Part shown: one piece after another, positions 37,201 to 45,600 of the stretch
Layout of the letters: each line of letters starts with the position of its first letter
Numbering within the stretch: position 1 is the first letter of the stretch
From: Parelaphostrongylus tenuis
Lineage: Eukaryota > Nematoda > Chromadorea > Rhabditida > Metastrongylidae
DNA: 64,000 nucleotides
Reading direction: 5' to 3'
Assembly (NCBI GenBank): GCA_019055375.1
Contig: JAHQIW010000051.1
Span: 248,001-312,000, forward strand
The notes under the pieces: model-generated
What the model was told of the DNA's origin: nothing
Databases searched by the model: none
The model's input: only the letters and a program-made list of their open reading frames with translations
Made by a program: the position numbers and the translations under genes

Positions 37201-39975
37201 TTTTCAGTCCTTTCTTTGGTGGCTCAGTAGTTCATACTTGAAATAACTTACATCAGGCTATTTTGTTCTCACCATATTGTTATACGCGGTTTATACGGTT
37301 CTCATTCTCATTTTAATCAAAATAAATCCTGAATTCCTGCATAGATCAGATTACCTTGTTTGGAGGCTGAACGTCAACTATACACAATAAATCTCATATT
37401 TCTATGAACAAATCAAATATCAGTGATGTGAGATGTAAATTTATAGATAGCAATACTTAGTGCTTAGAGGTTTGTAAGTGAGTAGAGAGAGAGAGAGAGA
37501 GATAGAGATAGACATAGACATAGAGAGGGAGAGAGAGAAAGAGAGAGCGAGAGAGAGCCACGATTCTACGAATTGAGCAAAACCAGCAGAATTTCCGTTG
37601 ACCTTGCTACGACACTGTATCAAAAGCATCTCATTTTAGTACCTCGAGCTGAAACCGTCTTTGATACGAAACTTCAAGCTTGGTTTACTTTCAATGTTTG
37701 TCGTAACGATAATGATGATACCCGACATTAGAGCAGCATTCGCTGTAGTGCTCTGTATTGCAAGCATAAACGTCGGTACGTAATTATAATTCTACATTAT
37801 TAGATCTTCTTCTAATAATGATCAATCATGAGTTTAGAAAGTAGCTCGCATAGAAATACTTTTTAGGAGTGCTGGGATTCATGACGTTTTGGGATGTTAA
37901 TCTCGATAGCGTGTCGATGATAACGGTAAGTTTCGTTCAGAGTGTTGTTAAATAATCCAGCCAACATTCACAAATTAACTCCTGCCGCAAGCAGAGCTTT
38001 AAGGTTGAGCACAGACGAATTATTGAAAGCAGAATCCTGCTCATAAGCTCAAACCAAGTCGAACAAAAAATATCATGGTGATAGCAAAACCCTTGAGTAT
38101 CTATCCCAGTAAGTTACCACTACACGTGCCTTCTGAGATATGGTTCGGCACAAGCATTGGGCAGTTTCCAGTTCTATTTGATTCCAACATCTCTAAACGA
38201 CTTATTTGCAGATCCTCCTACTTTTCACTTAAATTCTGTCTTGAAAGATCACCTGTATTACCTGTCGTCCTGTTTATCGTCAAGTGACTCGAGCGGGTAC
38301 CAGCAACACTTCCATTTTTCCCTATCGCGTGCAAGACTAGCCCGACGGGTCCTCCTGCTCTAGGGATTCGCTGAGCATCGTATCTTTCTTCTCTAGTTTT
38401 CGTGAAGAAATCGGACCAACAGGTCGGTGGTCTTCCTGTAGAGCGCTTGATGTCCCGAGGAATCCATTCGGAAACAAAAGATTACATGTTGTATTTATAT
38501 CATGTTCCTTATCTTCGTCAAATAAATTTTTGTGCGACCTGGCTTCGGTGTTGATTTCAAGGAGTTTTTAGGAGAATTTCAATCAGGGGGCCTGTGACCA
38601 AGTGGCTACTGACGCTCGATGCGGATATGACTCCCCACCTTTCAATATTCTCCGCAATCAATTGCGAGCGCTCCAGGCTGCCCATCGTGAAGACTGCAAA
38701 GAGACGTACTCGACCAGAATTCTACGCACTCGTAAAGAAGATGAATATCCTCAAGCAAGCGAAGACACGAATGGAATGCTAGAAGTTCTGAGACCCGCGC
38801 ACTCAGCAAAAAAATGTGATACTGGCCGAATATAGTGATAAGGATCTTTACCTATTCTGCCTCGAATATTATTTGTTTCTTCCTCTGTGTATTTCGCAAA
38901 ATTATTTTTCATTGAACCATGATATTTAGTTGATTTCTAGTACTTAGAATTGATAGTGGAAGTGCCGCAGTTTTCTAGGTGATCATGTGTATTGGGTTTG
39001 CCGTCGACCTGTCAGCTCATATCGCTTACGCTTATGCACAAGCATATGGAAACGCTGAGAAGAGAGTAGTGTTCGCCATGGAAACACTAGGATGGCCAGT
39101 TTTCTTGGTAAGCTTGACGATTTCCACTTGTTTTATGGTAATTCAAAATAAATATTCCTAAGTTGCGAGTATTACAATTGCTGATGGGTAATGAGCATTT
39201 CAGCAGTGGTTGTGTTTGCTTATCACAGGCAAAACACTAGATCTCGCACAGCAAGTGCTTGCCAAAGTCGAAAAATAGCCGCAAACTTATGTGGGGCCCA
39301 TGAATTTTGATGGATGGCCGCCTTCTGTTCCTCAAAAAAGGATGACGAATACAAGGAAGAGGATTGGATGCAAAATGTGCTGGGTCTTGCACAGTAGATG
39401 TGATACGGGTCATCTAGCAAAACAATTTTTATCTCCAGAAAATGTAATGTCCTTTCTTGTCTTTTTCAGGGAGCGTCCTCAACAATCCTCGGGATTACGG
39501 TATTGACTTTAGTCGATTCCTATATTGTACAAATCTTTTTCAAGACTGTATTCCTAGTCATTCTGTTCTCAATGATCCATGGTCTCCTCTTTCTCCCAGT
39601 TTTACTAATATTCCTTATTCCTAATGAACGAGTAAGTTACTTTACAGCAAGATTACTTCCTATCGATAATTTCCAATACTTATGCTCATCTCACTGTTTT
39701 TTTTTTGTATTTCTTCTTGATTTTTCTAAATTATTCAGTCTAAAGAATTCTAGAAATAATATCGCTTCCAGAAAAAGGTGGAAGAAAGCGGCTACCGCAA
39801 ACCGAGAACTACTCAATCTGGCCTCTCGAAGAATTTGCAGAATAGAATCACCTCTGAAGAGATCAGATCATCTCATGTTGACAACGACTCGAATAATGAT
39901 TCCGAACACGTGCCAAAAGGTGCTGGATCTGCAACAGCGCAGCTTCCAACACATGACTCACAAAGCCGTAACTAG
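13201..39975 (+). CDS. Patched-related (PTR) family membrane protein
   Basis: Multi-exon gene for a roughly 1,000-residue RND-superfamily protein, the nematode patched-related group (sterol-sensing-domain transporters of the plasma membrane). Exons: 13,201-13,278 (probable), then 16,119-16,147; 16,453-16,537; 17,116-17,252; 17,969-18,109; 20,432-20,578; 21,363-21,435; 21,896-22,009; 22,111-22,227; 23,666-23,770; 24,070-24,206; 25,608-25,703; 25,815-25,914; 26,566-26,655; 26,736-26,866; 32,312-32,401; 32,495-32,648; 33,267-33,350; 34,834-34,948; 35,098-35,194; 36,914-37,075; 37,640-37,775; 37,867-37,925; 38,979-39,107; 39,470-39,631; 39,772-39,975. All 25 exons from 16,119 join in phase with no stop. 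One short exon between 13,278 and 16,119 (expected to end in a YLFTP-like stretch) and the start codon were not found. Its exact paralogue number cannot be told. The gene looks functional despite repeat-filled introns. Confidence 0.92.
13866..14212. mobile_element. H2 inverted pair
   Basis: A minus-sense copy (13,866-13,990, with the motif around 13,915-13,960, core decayed to CUGGCAA) and a plus-sense copy (14,040-14,170) face away from each other. They share the flank TTTTGAGCCTTGCATGAGG and its reverse complement, and GTGCAACTGACGAAG. This is the same head-to-head layout as H1. Confidence 0.65.
14065..14107 (+). ncRNA. Hammerhead ribozyme-like, H2 family, catalytic G changed
   Basis: GUGCAA (14,065-14,070) pairs perfectly with UUGCAC (14,102-14,107). 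CUGACGA is canonical. Stem II is GCU-GUAA-GGGC type. AAAA replaces GAAA, so the invariant G12 (general base) is lost. U-C lies before the predicted cleavage point. Sense to the PTR gene. Confidence 0.6.
14283..14325 (-). ncRNA. Hammerhead ribozyme, H2 family, intact core
   Basis: On the minus strand: GUGGAA (14,325-14,320) pairs with UUGCAC (one mismatch). CUGACGA (14,319-14,313), stem II GGC-UGCAAU-GUC, GAAA (14,300-14,297), CCAGUG and U-C follow. Core bases are all present. Stem III is short and imperfect. Antisense to the PTR gene. Confidence 0.65.
14283..14720. mobile_element. H2 inverted pair with central palindrome
   Basis: A minus-sense H2 copy at the left and a degraded plus-sense copy at about 14,620-14,715 flank a strong inverted repeat: 14,411-14,460 against 14,513-14,560, arms containing CTGTACAGTCGATTGCTC. 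The same inner segment occurs in H1 elements, so H1 and H2 are related families. A 136-codon frame across it is not a gene. Confidence 0.65.
15050..15340 (-). pseudogene. Mariner-type transposase remnant 1
   Basis: On the minus strand one frame reads WHDNAKPSISNATINDLTGF and then TWELSRHTPYNSDLA. This is the mariner HDNAxPH...HPPYSPDLAP region, with HDNA at 15,174-15,163. Further upstream YWELLKKGQS matches the GVVHWELLPxG block. Stops and frame changes separate the blocks and no full ORF or terminal repeats remain. It lies in a PTR intron. Confidence 0.7.
16119..22009 (+). CDS. PTR gene, first ectodomain exons
   Basis: Seven exons. They encode NARWRYEFAVLSEHWPL, then FWPGKSYDLMGYIDVI, GRPNILNLKYLDEVSRINQY, TYTDLCMTYDWACYLND, ITYPIGWRGSEPIYFGALVG and LTPKF. 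This is the usual order of the first PTR extracellular domain, with cysteines in the DLC...C segment. The acceptor at 21,895 is weak (GATAG), so the 5' edge of exon 21,896 is the least certain boundary. The intron 18,110-20,431 holds an H2 copy, a tRNA-like hairpin and an H4 foldback. Confidence 0.88.
18421..18600 (-). mobile_element. H2 element, single copy
   Basis: Contains GACACGTGTTTCGACCTTAT and GCACGGTGCCTTTCG, so the minus strand has GAAA-CACGUG-UC intact with UUGCA of stem I. The CUGACGA half has lost a base (AUGACGU). It lies in a PTR intron. Confidence 0.55.
19382..19574. repeat. Near-perfect tRNA-like hairpin
   Basis: Two 93-bp arms (19,382-19,474 and 19,482-19,574) are reverse complements with about two mismatches and a 7-base spacer. 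Each arm carries a T arm (GGGTTCGAATCCCGGC on the right arm) and CTGACGC. Sequence to about 19,625 is the usual 3' body of this tRNA-like family, so this is a snap-back SINE copy. A transcript would fold into a long hairpin. Confidence 0.8.
19759..19806 (-). ncRNA. Hammerhead fold, H4, catalytic GAAA replaced
   Basis: GGGUCA/UGACCC, CUGAUGA and GGAGG/CCUCC are all intact on the minus strand, but the invariant GAAA reads GGGG. The same change is in the partner copy at 20,019, so it predates or was copied within the pair. Predicted inactive. Confidence 0.7.
20019..20066 (+). ncRNA. Hammerhead fold, H4, catalytic GAAA replaced
   Basis: GGGUCA (20,019-20,024), CUGAUGA, GGAGG-ACGAA-CCUCC, then GGGG instead of GAAA (20,047-20,050), CACCGGUG, UA, UGACCC. 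Sense to the PTR gene and predicted inactive. Confidence 0.7.
20805..21060 (+). mobile_element. SINE1, tRNA-Ser/Leu-like head
   Basis: It starts with GCGCTATGGCCGAGTGGTTT, which matches the A box of class II tRNAs (Ser/Leu). A body with TCAACAACAACACCC and GGAGTGCCCCAGCC follows, ending in CTACTGGGATCCGCACAGTG. The same layout recurs at 22,833, 38,590, 40,435 and, reversed, at 45,055 and 31,990. Confidence 0.75.
22111..25914 (+). CDS. PTR gene, sterol-sensing / first RND helix bundle
   Basis: Five exons encode consecutive membrane helices: TILFTFCFLVSVVLM, then GIDWVRSKPIVACAG, PLLAIITSFGLLLWLGELYN, CIGIDDLFIMSAEWHRTNP, ITITSVTDI, FAIGIFTTLPGVRMFCLY and LTFFSPILAYAAEMENN. GIDD is the GxxxD motif of RND helix 4, the site used for ion coupling in this superfamily. 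All splice phases agree. The second GxxxD motif is on exon 38,979. Confidence 0.93.
22833..23055 (+). mobile_element. SINE1 copy
   Basis: Head CGCCGTTTTCGAGCGGTTGT (A-box-like), B-box-like GGTCGAATTCTATCC, then a body ending GTACTGGGATCCGCACAATG. It lies in the PTR intron 22,228-23,665. Confidence 0.7.
24335..24845. repeat. tRNA-like elements, opposed pair
   Basis: A minus-sense tRNA-like unit (GCGTCAGCAGGGACTTAAAC at about 24,357) and a plus-sense one (GCGGGTCCAAGTCCCGGCTG near 24,732) share TTTGCACATCACTCTACAT and a TATAACATCATACCACC-type 3' body ending AAATAAA. Confidence 0.55.
26085..26375 (-). mobile_element. SINE2 copy
   Basis: It matches the 8,162 SINE2 across CGCCATGCATTCG, GATTGAGTGCATAACTGGC, CAGACAAGTCTGA and CCGCTGCGCCACATGC (reverse A box). 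It is diverged and lies in a PTR intron. Confidence 0.7.
26566..37075 (+). CDS. PTR gene, loop and second ectodomain exons
   Basis: Exons encode WKLFLLAGSVSRKP, a poorly conserved cytoplasmic loop (26,736-26,866), FVNKLFREFIGPFIL, ICAMLLYGIYLILAIYGCLN, VVVNRPPDLYNTSTR, DFENTYYTMSHNATMIWLKA, WYRRCRDWLLVAGGRRLW and, on 36,914-37,075, NVTTFHEYYPFADQ. The exon at 32,312-32,401 lies just right of the RTE LINE, so the 5.4-kb intron 26,867-32,311 holds the LINE and a mariner remnant without breaking the reading frame. Confidence 0.9.
26988..27430 (-). pseudogene. Mariner-type transposase remnant 2 with one terminal repeat
   Basis: TTAGGTTGGCAAATAAGTGT at 26,988 is a mariner-like terminal repeat next to TA. 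On the minus strand HHDIVRPHIARLTLQKLRNQ (HHDNARPH region, near 27,340-27,362) and later HRIA-stop follow, so the frame is broken. GC-rich unrelated DNA (27,430-27,660) replaces the rest. A weak partner of the terminal repeat may remain near 27,685 (GCTTATTTGTCA). Lies in the PTR intron 26,867-32,311. Confidence 0.75.
28640..31985 (+). mobile_element. RTE-clade non-LTR retrotransposon (LINE), broken
   Basis: The endonuclease domain starts with MICTYNTRTRAHESAVEDLL (29,150) and has WTWESLNGGNHNEIDHILVN (about 29,748-29,807). Reverse transcriptase motifs follow: DYRPICLLSVVYKLFSRVIL (30,655-30,714), FIDLKKAFDSV (about 30,862-30,894) and FADD (31,143-31,154). The C-terminal part with PALTYAAETWSL is in the 215-codon frame 31,261-31,908. 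Frameshifts and stops (e.g. after 29,272, in the endonuclease, and around 30,745-31,140) make it inactive. A 190-codon 5' frame (28,700-29,272) precedes and overlaps the endonuclease start. It lies inside a PTR intron, same strand as the gene. Such LINEs are the likely source of enzymes for the SINEs and foldbacks here (inference). Confidence 0.88.
31990..32220 (-). mobile_element. SINE1 copy, diverged
   Basis: Read on the minus strand it has GCAGCCGAGTCGCTGTGG (decayed A box) and ends with the SINE1 tail (GGATCCGAACATTGG). It directly follows the LINE 3' end and ends about 90 bp before PTR exon 32,312. Confidence 0.55.
33985..34480 (+). pseudogene. Mariner-type transposase remnant 3
   Basis: One frame reads QQEDAKPRTAKRIEEKIDEL, then LHAVYSPDARLSDYGLF (34,169-34,299). 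These correspond to the mariner QQDNAxPHTA and HPxYSPDLAPSDYHLF blocks. A decayed match to the upstream ...YCEQLD...LEEKY block precedes it. The third catalytic D region is altered and there are stops. It lies in the PTR intron 33,351-34,833. Confidence 0.75.
35640..35745. repeat. H4 arms only (core deleted)
   Basis: GATCGACTGTTTTTAAAACC, AATGAATGCTTTTAGCC and AAACGAGGTTTTTTTGG match the outer arms of the 42,905-43,420 H4 element without the ribozyme core. Confidence 0.55.
35775..35930 (+). mobile_element. H1 element, degraded
   Basis: Contains GAACTGGAGCACTCCGAGAG, GACTGGCTAAAGACGAAGGG, a decayed core (CAGCGAGGCUGCC, GGCCGAAACACGUAUAU) and the H1 3' end AGACCACATGACATGTTG. Sense to PTR, not expected to be active. 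Confidence 0.55.
36560..36760 (-). repeat. H3 repeat, copy 2
   Basis: Reverse complement of the 122-345 block. The motif at 36,566-36,605 reads CAGGCU, GUGAAGA, GGCGAAACUUUC, GAAA, CAUC, AGCUG, so C3 of the core and stem II are changed. Confidence 0.5.
37483..37557. repeat. GA-rich microsatellite
   Basis: Imperfect (GA)n and (GATA/GACATA)n tract in a PTR intron, about 80 bp before exon 37,640. Confidence 0.9.
37640..39975 (+). CDS. PTR gene, second RND helix bundle and C-terminal tail
   Basis: Exons encode YLELKPSLIRNFKLGLLSMF, GVLGFMTFWDVNLDSVSM, VIMCIGFAVDLSAHIAYAYA and VDSYIVQIFFKTVFLVIL. GFAVD is the second GxxxD motif (helix 10). The last exon (39,772-39,975) is a hydrophilic, Ser/Asn-rich tail ending ...HDSQSRN and a TAG stop. 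That is typical of a cytosolic C terminus after the last helix (LLFLPVLLIFLIPNER). Confidence 0.93.
38590..38825 (+). mobile_element. SINE1-related copy
   Basis: Head GCCTGTGACCAAGTGGCTAC (A-box-like), body with GACTGCAAAGAGACG and a CTAGAAGTTCTGAGACCCGC end, matching the SINE1 tail. It lies in the PTR intron 37,926-38,978. Confidence 0.6.
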
Positions 39976-42122
39976 GGTGAGTGTGAGTACAGTGTGCTAT
40001 GAATCATTCTTCAACTTCTGAAAATCTAGTAGAGTCACCATTATTGTCATAATCATCATGACCGCCTTGATCGTTATGGCCTATTGTTAAGAAATGCAAT
40101 TGTTCTGGTACGAGATAACTTTATATTATTTTACTTCTGCGTCACCGTTTGGATGTCTTTCACATAGGCTATATTTCATTCCACCATATTCATGTCTCTC
40201 AAAGAACGGGAAGTGTAAATGAAAACTAAATATATTGTTTGGGTTCTTGACAACTGAATTTCCTGAAAGATTTCGCTCTCCTTCAATGCCTATGGAAAAA
40301 GATTTTTTAAAAACAGCAGACCTAGAGGGTAAAACTCATTCCTTCCCACGTATAGGAAACCTGCACTGCTGTGGATTTTGAGACAAAACTTTATAACTGC
40401 ATGTAAGCAATTATTGTTGTGTGTATTGAGCACGGAGGGCGCCGTGGTCGAGCGGTTGTGATACATGTCGCGACGCGCGCGGCGACGAACTGCACCCACA
40501 ACGCTCTCCTGTAGTCAACAATGAACGCTCGATGGAATGCCACAGCCAGGCTAACCTCGAAATTTCAAGGAGACGTCCTCAAGCAGTATTCTACGACGTT
40601 CAGGAAGAAAACGAAAAACTAATTGAATTCTAAACGTATTGGATTCGCGCAGTGGAAAAAAGAAAAAAAGAGCAGAAGGCGGACCATTGAAGTGACAAAA
40701 GCTTCGAGCACAGTATTTATCGAATTTCATCAACTATCGAACGAATTGAACTGACACCAGCAAAGGCTCCTTCCGTCTCTGGTGCATACCTGAGTGGACC
40801 CTTCTAACTTCATTCTCTTACATGATAGGCACACTGACTTTTACATTAAAGCTTAATACTGCTATGGGAAGCTTGCAGAAACCTTTCAAAGAATGACAAA
40901 GCAGATCATGATTGTTGAAGTAGCCTCCACATTACCTTACATGACTTCTCAGCTGAAACTGTAGCTTATCAACAGAATCAACCTCCAGAGCATAATCCAT
41001 TTACATGCATCACCTATGAGATTGCAGCTAATTTTTCTTTTGAATTTCCTCCAGTCTTTACCTGAAGTCACCATTAATTGAACACCGCAGAAAGATCGTC
41101 TGCTCAATCCACCTGTGAATTTGTACTGAAGCATGGCTGCTGTTACACAGTATTCATATAGCGATCGAAATAAAATATTTCGAGAAAAAAAGAAGGAATC
41201 TTTCTATACACCGAGCCGCTAGTTGAGTTAAGGGTTAGAATGAAAGTCAAATGTTTCGTCTGTATTACAATCGGCCATCACTTGCTACGAATACAGGCAC
41301 AATGCGTCACACTTTTCGTACACTTGCAGCGGAAAATCACTACTTCATTATTCAAAATATTATTTCCAGGACTTTTACAAAGTTATCAACCACAAACAAC
41401 AGAAATTCTAACAAATTAATACAAATAAAGAGAATCTGCAGAGTACACAATGGACAGAGCGTTTCCACGGCGATTAAGTTCTTATAAAAAATCTATAGCA
41501 CCTAGTTATTTCAAAAACAATATACATAAAATACGAATGGATTAAGTTGCAACATTTGTATTTCTCTAGCATTCGACGTTAAATTATGGTAACAGAATTA
41601 CCCGAAAAAATCCACATTAGTTAAACTTCTGCGGGATAAAATACTGGCATAGTTGCTATAGGAATCTCACAATTGATACTGTATAAACCACCTTATACAA
41701 GTGCACTCGCAAATTTTCGATGGACTATCAACTCCAGCATGGTGAAAAGGTTACTATGAAGTGAGCCTCTTACTTCGTTCGGAGCTGACAAGGTGAAAAT
41801 GGGGTGGGTTGCGCAGCTGTATGAGGTCGTCGTATGAACCCTAACGATGTGTGGACTATTCATTGTGTTTGTACTATTCCAACAGTATTAGGCCATCATC
41901 GAATTTACTGCAAAGTAGGCCAGTACTCATAATTCTTTGTAAAAAGTAGTCCTCCCTTCCATTTATTTGTCGAAGATTTTCCGAACTCTGTTGAATGCTC
42001 TGAAAACTCTAACAAACTAGCTATAAATACATAATAGCTCAAAGAAATCAAAACTGTGGTTTTCAAGGTCATCATATCACCAAAATTAACTAAGACGTCT
42101 CGAATTATGTAGCGTTTATTCT
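39976..42122. other. Convergent intergenic region
   Basis: Lies between the PTR stop (39,975, plus) and the PLC stop (42,123, minus). It holds a SINE1 copy and otherwise AT-rich DNA. TTTATT at about 42,117, next to the PLC stop, reads AATAAA on the minus strand and fits a poly(A) signal. A 78-codon frame at 41,251-41,487 has no recognisable features. Confidence 0.6.
40435..40700 (+). mobile_element. SINE1 copy between the two convergent genes
   Basis: GGGCGCCGTGGTCGAGCGGT (A box), TGTAGTCAACAATGAACGC, then TATTGGATTCGCGCAGTGG (tail). Confidence 0.7.
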
Positions 42123-42636
42123 TTACCTTGATATTTTTCTGCCGAAAGGATCACCAACTGGAGACAATGGAGGGCTTGGGGCAGTTATGTCTTCTCTTGA
42201 CTTTCTAGTTGTACCCACAATCGCTTGCCGATAGTCATCCTTAATTGAAATCCAGAACTATGTCACTTATTTACTTTCATCTTATACAAGTTTCTTCAAA
42301 TTTATAAAAACCTTTAGATCAACTAGAACTGTTCTTCTTAGTAAGAAGAAATGTAACAGTTATGTTGTTTGGGAATGAAAGATTGAGAGGTTATACAAGA
42401 GGAATCTAACGACAATGAGCTTAGATATCTTCAAGAAATAATGAGAACATCGAAAACATTGAAAAATATTGCAGTGCATTGACTGAGAGATTGAATGCTG
42501 TACGAAATTCAAAAATAAGAGTGACCTACATCCTCTTCTTCCACCTCGTCTTGCCTCACAAGCGGATTTCTCAAAACCGTCGAGAATGACTCCTCCTTCT
42601 CAACGCAACTGAACGGATTCATCAAAGCGCTGTGAG
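42123..42636 (-). CDS. PLC gene, C-terminal tail exons and stop
   Basis: 42,636-42,530 encodes AHSALMNPFSCVEKEESFST and an acidic end (DEVEEED). 42,239-42,123 encodes DDYRQAIVGTTRKSREDITA, then PSPPLSPVGDPFGRKISR and TAA. AATAAA follows directly on the minus strand. The acceptor of the first exon (TTTAGCAG) was chosen because it keeps the frame with the C2 exon. Confidence 0.72.
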
Positions 42637-45600
42637 CTGCTAAACGACTTCTGGTTGGAGAATGCAAGCAAATACAATAGAAAATAGAAGCGAAATTGAA
42701 GGCAAAATCAAAGAAGTGTTCTCCATGCCTAACAAAATACTCACCAATTTGTGTTTTCAGCACATGATAGAAGACGTCAAAGTACACGAACAATGAGACT
42801 GGGCCAAGGTTTTGGTTTCCCAAAGACCGCAAGATAAGGTGACGATATCCTGAAATAGAATCTAAATCACGCCAAGCAATGAGAAGTGCACCAATAACTT
42901 TGTTTATTCCAAAAAAAAATGTTTTTAGCCTAAACGAGGTTGGTACTCCAGGGCCATACACCGGTGTTTCGGAGGTTTCGGCCTCCTCGTCAGTGACCCC
43001 CACCCCACATTAAGCCCTGCATTGTAGCAAGGAGGGAGGCGTATGTGGTATGTGGTGATGGATAGTGTACAATGACACTGGTCCATCACCATCAGTCGAT
43101 GGTTTCGGCTGGTAGACCAAAACTAATCCATTGAATCGACTGTTTCTAAAATCTCGTAATAAACTTTCAAAATAATTCCAAAAAAAAGAATGTTTTTAGC
43201 CGAAACGAGGTTGGTACGCCAGGGCCAGGGACGAGGAGGCCGAAACCTCCGAAACACCGGTGTATGGCCCTGGCGTACCAACCTCGTTTAGGCTAAGAAC
43301 ATTCTTTTTTTGGAATTATTTTGAATGTTTATTACGAGATTTTAGAAACAGTCGATTCAATGGATTAGTTTTGGTCTACCAGCCGAAACCATCGACTGAT
43401 GGTGATGGATCAGTGTCAAAGAAGCTAAAATTTATACAGAGTAAATCAGTTTTAGGATTAATCTGTAATCTATATGTTGATTTTGAACGAGGTCTCAAAA
43501 TTGCCGATTGTGAAAGTGTTGATACATACATACCAGCTTAATAGCCGTAGGCCAGGCAAACGACAACCGTTTGCGTAAACGACAATCGTTTCCACAAACA
43601 CTCTGAAAGTACGCCACAGTGATCCTTTCACCGTACGTTGAATGGATATAGTTCAGCATGGATTCCTTTGTATAGGGGTATATCCTCTCACAAGGAACTG
43701 ACTGAATCGAAAGGTACTGTGCTACTGATAAAGCTGAAACGCCGAAACGCGTGTCTAGCACTCTATAAGTGCCATAACAAATCTTAGCAAGGCTTAAAAA
43801 TGCTGTCAGGAGCATTAATTCAAGCGAAGTCTAAAAATAGTCGATGGAAGGTGTTGATACATCTGCATTTGATTTGATGCATACGTTTGTTCACTTGCGT
43901 CCGATAGCGGACAAATTTACTGGAGTCAAAGTAGCGACTTTTTGCTCTCGATAAAACAGCAACATCAGAGGCACAAGAAATGACGGCAAGAAATTGACAT
44001 GTGTCCCCAAAAATATTCAAAAACACAGGAAGGAAAGAACAAGGCACTATGCACACTTTATGATTATGTCTTTTTTGAGCTATTCTGAATGAGCATATTT
44101 TAATGACCGATCATCACCGTTGTGAAGTTTGTTCACTGACAGCACCCTGTAGGCCAATGGTACAGAATTTCCGCTAGTTGAACGACGCCAAACGCCAATT
44201 TGAAGAAAAGCCGTCTCTGATAGAATAATCTGAAACTTAAGGTTCAAGACTTTGGCTATAAGCACAGAGGTATAACCAAAGTGAATACTTTCTGAAATCC
44301 GTTCTCTATAATTTGCTTCAACCCTGAACGCACCGATCAATCATAGCGTTTCGTTGAAACAAGTAATAATGTAGAAATCACCAGATCCTAGGTCTCAACG
44401 AATTAGTTTATTAGGATCATCGTTATACTGTTCTGCCCACAAATTAGGTAGGAAGCTTGAAAATGGCTACTTGTCTTGGAAAAAGGTATTAAAGGACTAG
44501 AATTATAGTGCCTACGGGTACACTATGGTGTTCAAACGGTGCATTATGTGTTGGAAGACGAAAATCTGAGATAGTTTTGCAAATTTAGCCCTCCATCTTG
44601 CAAAAAGTGGTAGTGATTCGAGCTGTTAACGAGAATTTTCCAATAAAGCGTGCTCTTTCCAAAACGGTGTTTTATTACACTAAAAATCGATTACATAATA
44701 ATGCTCTGACCTTTTCAAATAGTGTTTGCTTTGGATGGAAATACGTATGAACACCACTCGTGTTGATACTGAAAGCACGAAAGCCAGATATTCTGTCGTA
44801 AGGTGGAAGATCAAGTAGATCGACGGTTACAAAATAAGATGGCGATTCCGGTGATTCATCCACCGTTGGAAGAAAAGTGAAGAAATGATCTGAACTGAAA
44901 CATATATCTAATGTCATGCCATGGATGACTAAAAAATGAGAGCTTGTCTTGCACTTCATTCTCATAATATATTGGCGGCTTCCTGCAAATAAGGACAGAG
45001 CCTGCCATTGAGTAGCACACTTACTTTCTTGGCACTTCATTAATCCGTTTTCACAAACTTTTCTTCACTTTGTGGATCCCAGTACTTCAAGAATTTATTA
45101 CGCTTTTCGTCTTCTCCTTGAACGTCGTAGAATACTGGCTGAGTACGTATCCTTACAATTTCGAGGATAGTTTGGCTATAGCGTTCCATAGCGCGTTGTT
45201 GTTGACTACTGGAAAGAGCTGGGGTGGAACACAGTTCCACGTGCGCAGCGACGAGTATCTCAACCACTCGGCCACAACGCCTTCTCCATTGAGTGCAAGG
45301 AAGCAAAAAATTATTCAATAGATAACATCAATAGATATCAATAAATAGAAAATATTTTCAATGGACAAATCTTCAAATTGCTTATTACCATTAGTTTTCA
45401 ATGTAAATGTTTTCTTTCATGCTATCTCTCGGGTTTTATCGATGACGTATAACGTATCATTAGCTTGTTGAATTACACCAAAATTTTGGGACTCTTTTAT
45501 TATGAAGAGGTATATCACACCTTCAGTTTTGGGTGTTTTCTTAAATCACGCTCAAATCTCAATAATTGATAATCACTTTTTGAGCCACGCACGTGGTCTC

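Larger units (their letters stand above)
42905..43420. mobile_element. H4 foldback element in a PLC intron
   Basis: Two opposed H4 cores (42,951-42,999 minus, 43,222-43,270 plus) with nested inverted arms (TTTTTAGCCTAAACGAGGTT and partners; AATCGACTGTTTCTAAAATC and partner). The stem-forming GTGTACAATGACACTGGTCC segment lies between them. No clear target duplication was seen. Confidence 0.75.

Noticed and set aside
39108..39469. Reading frame with a Cys-rich stretch (CKMCWVLHSRCDTGH) as a zinc-knuckle gene
   Set aside because: It is confined to a 362-bp PTR intron with intact flanking splice sites and has no further support.
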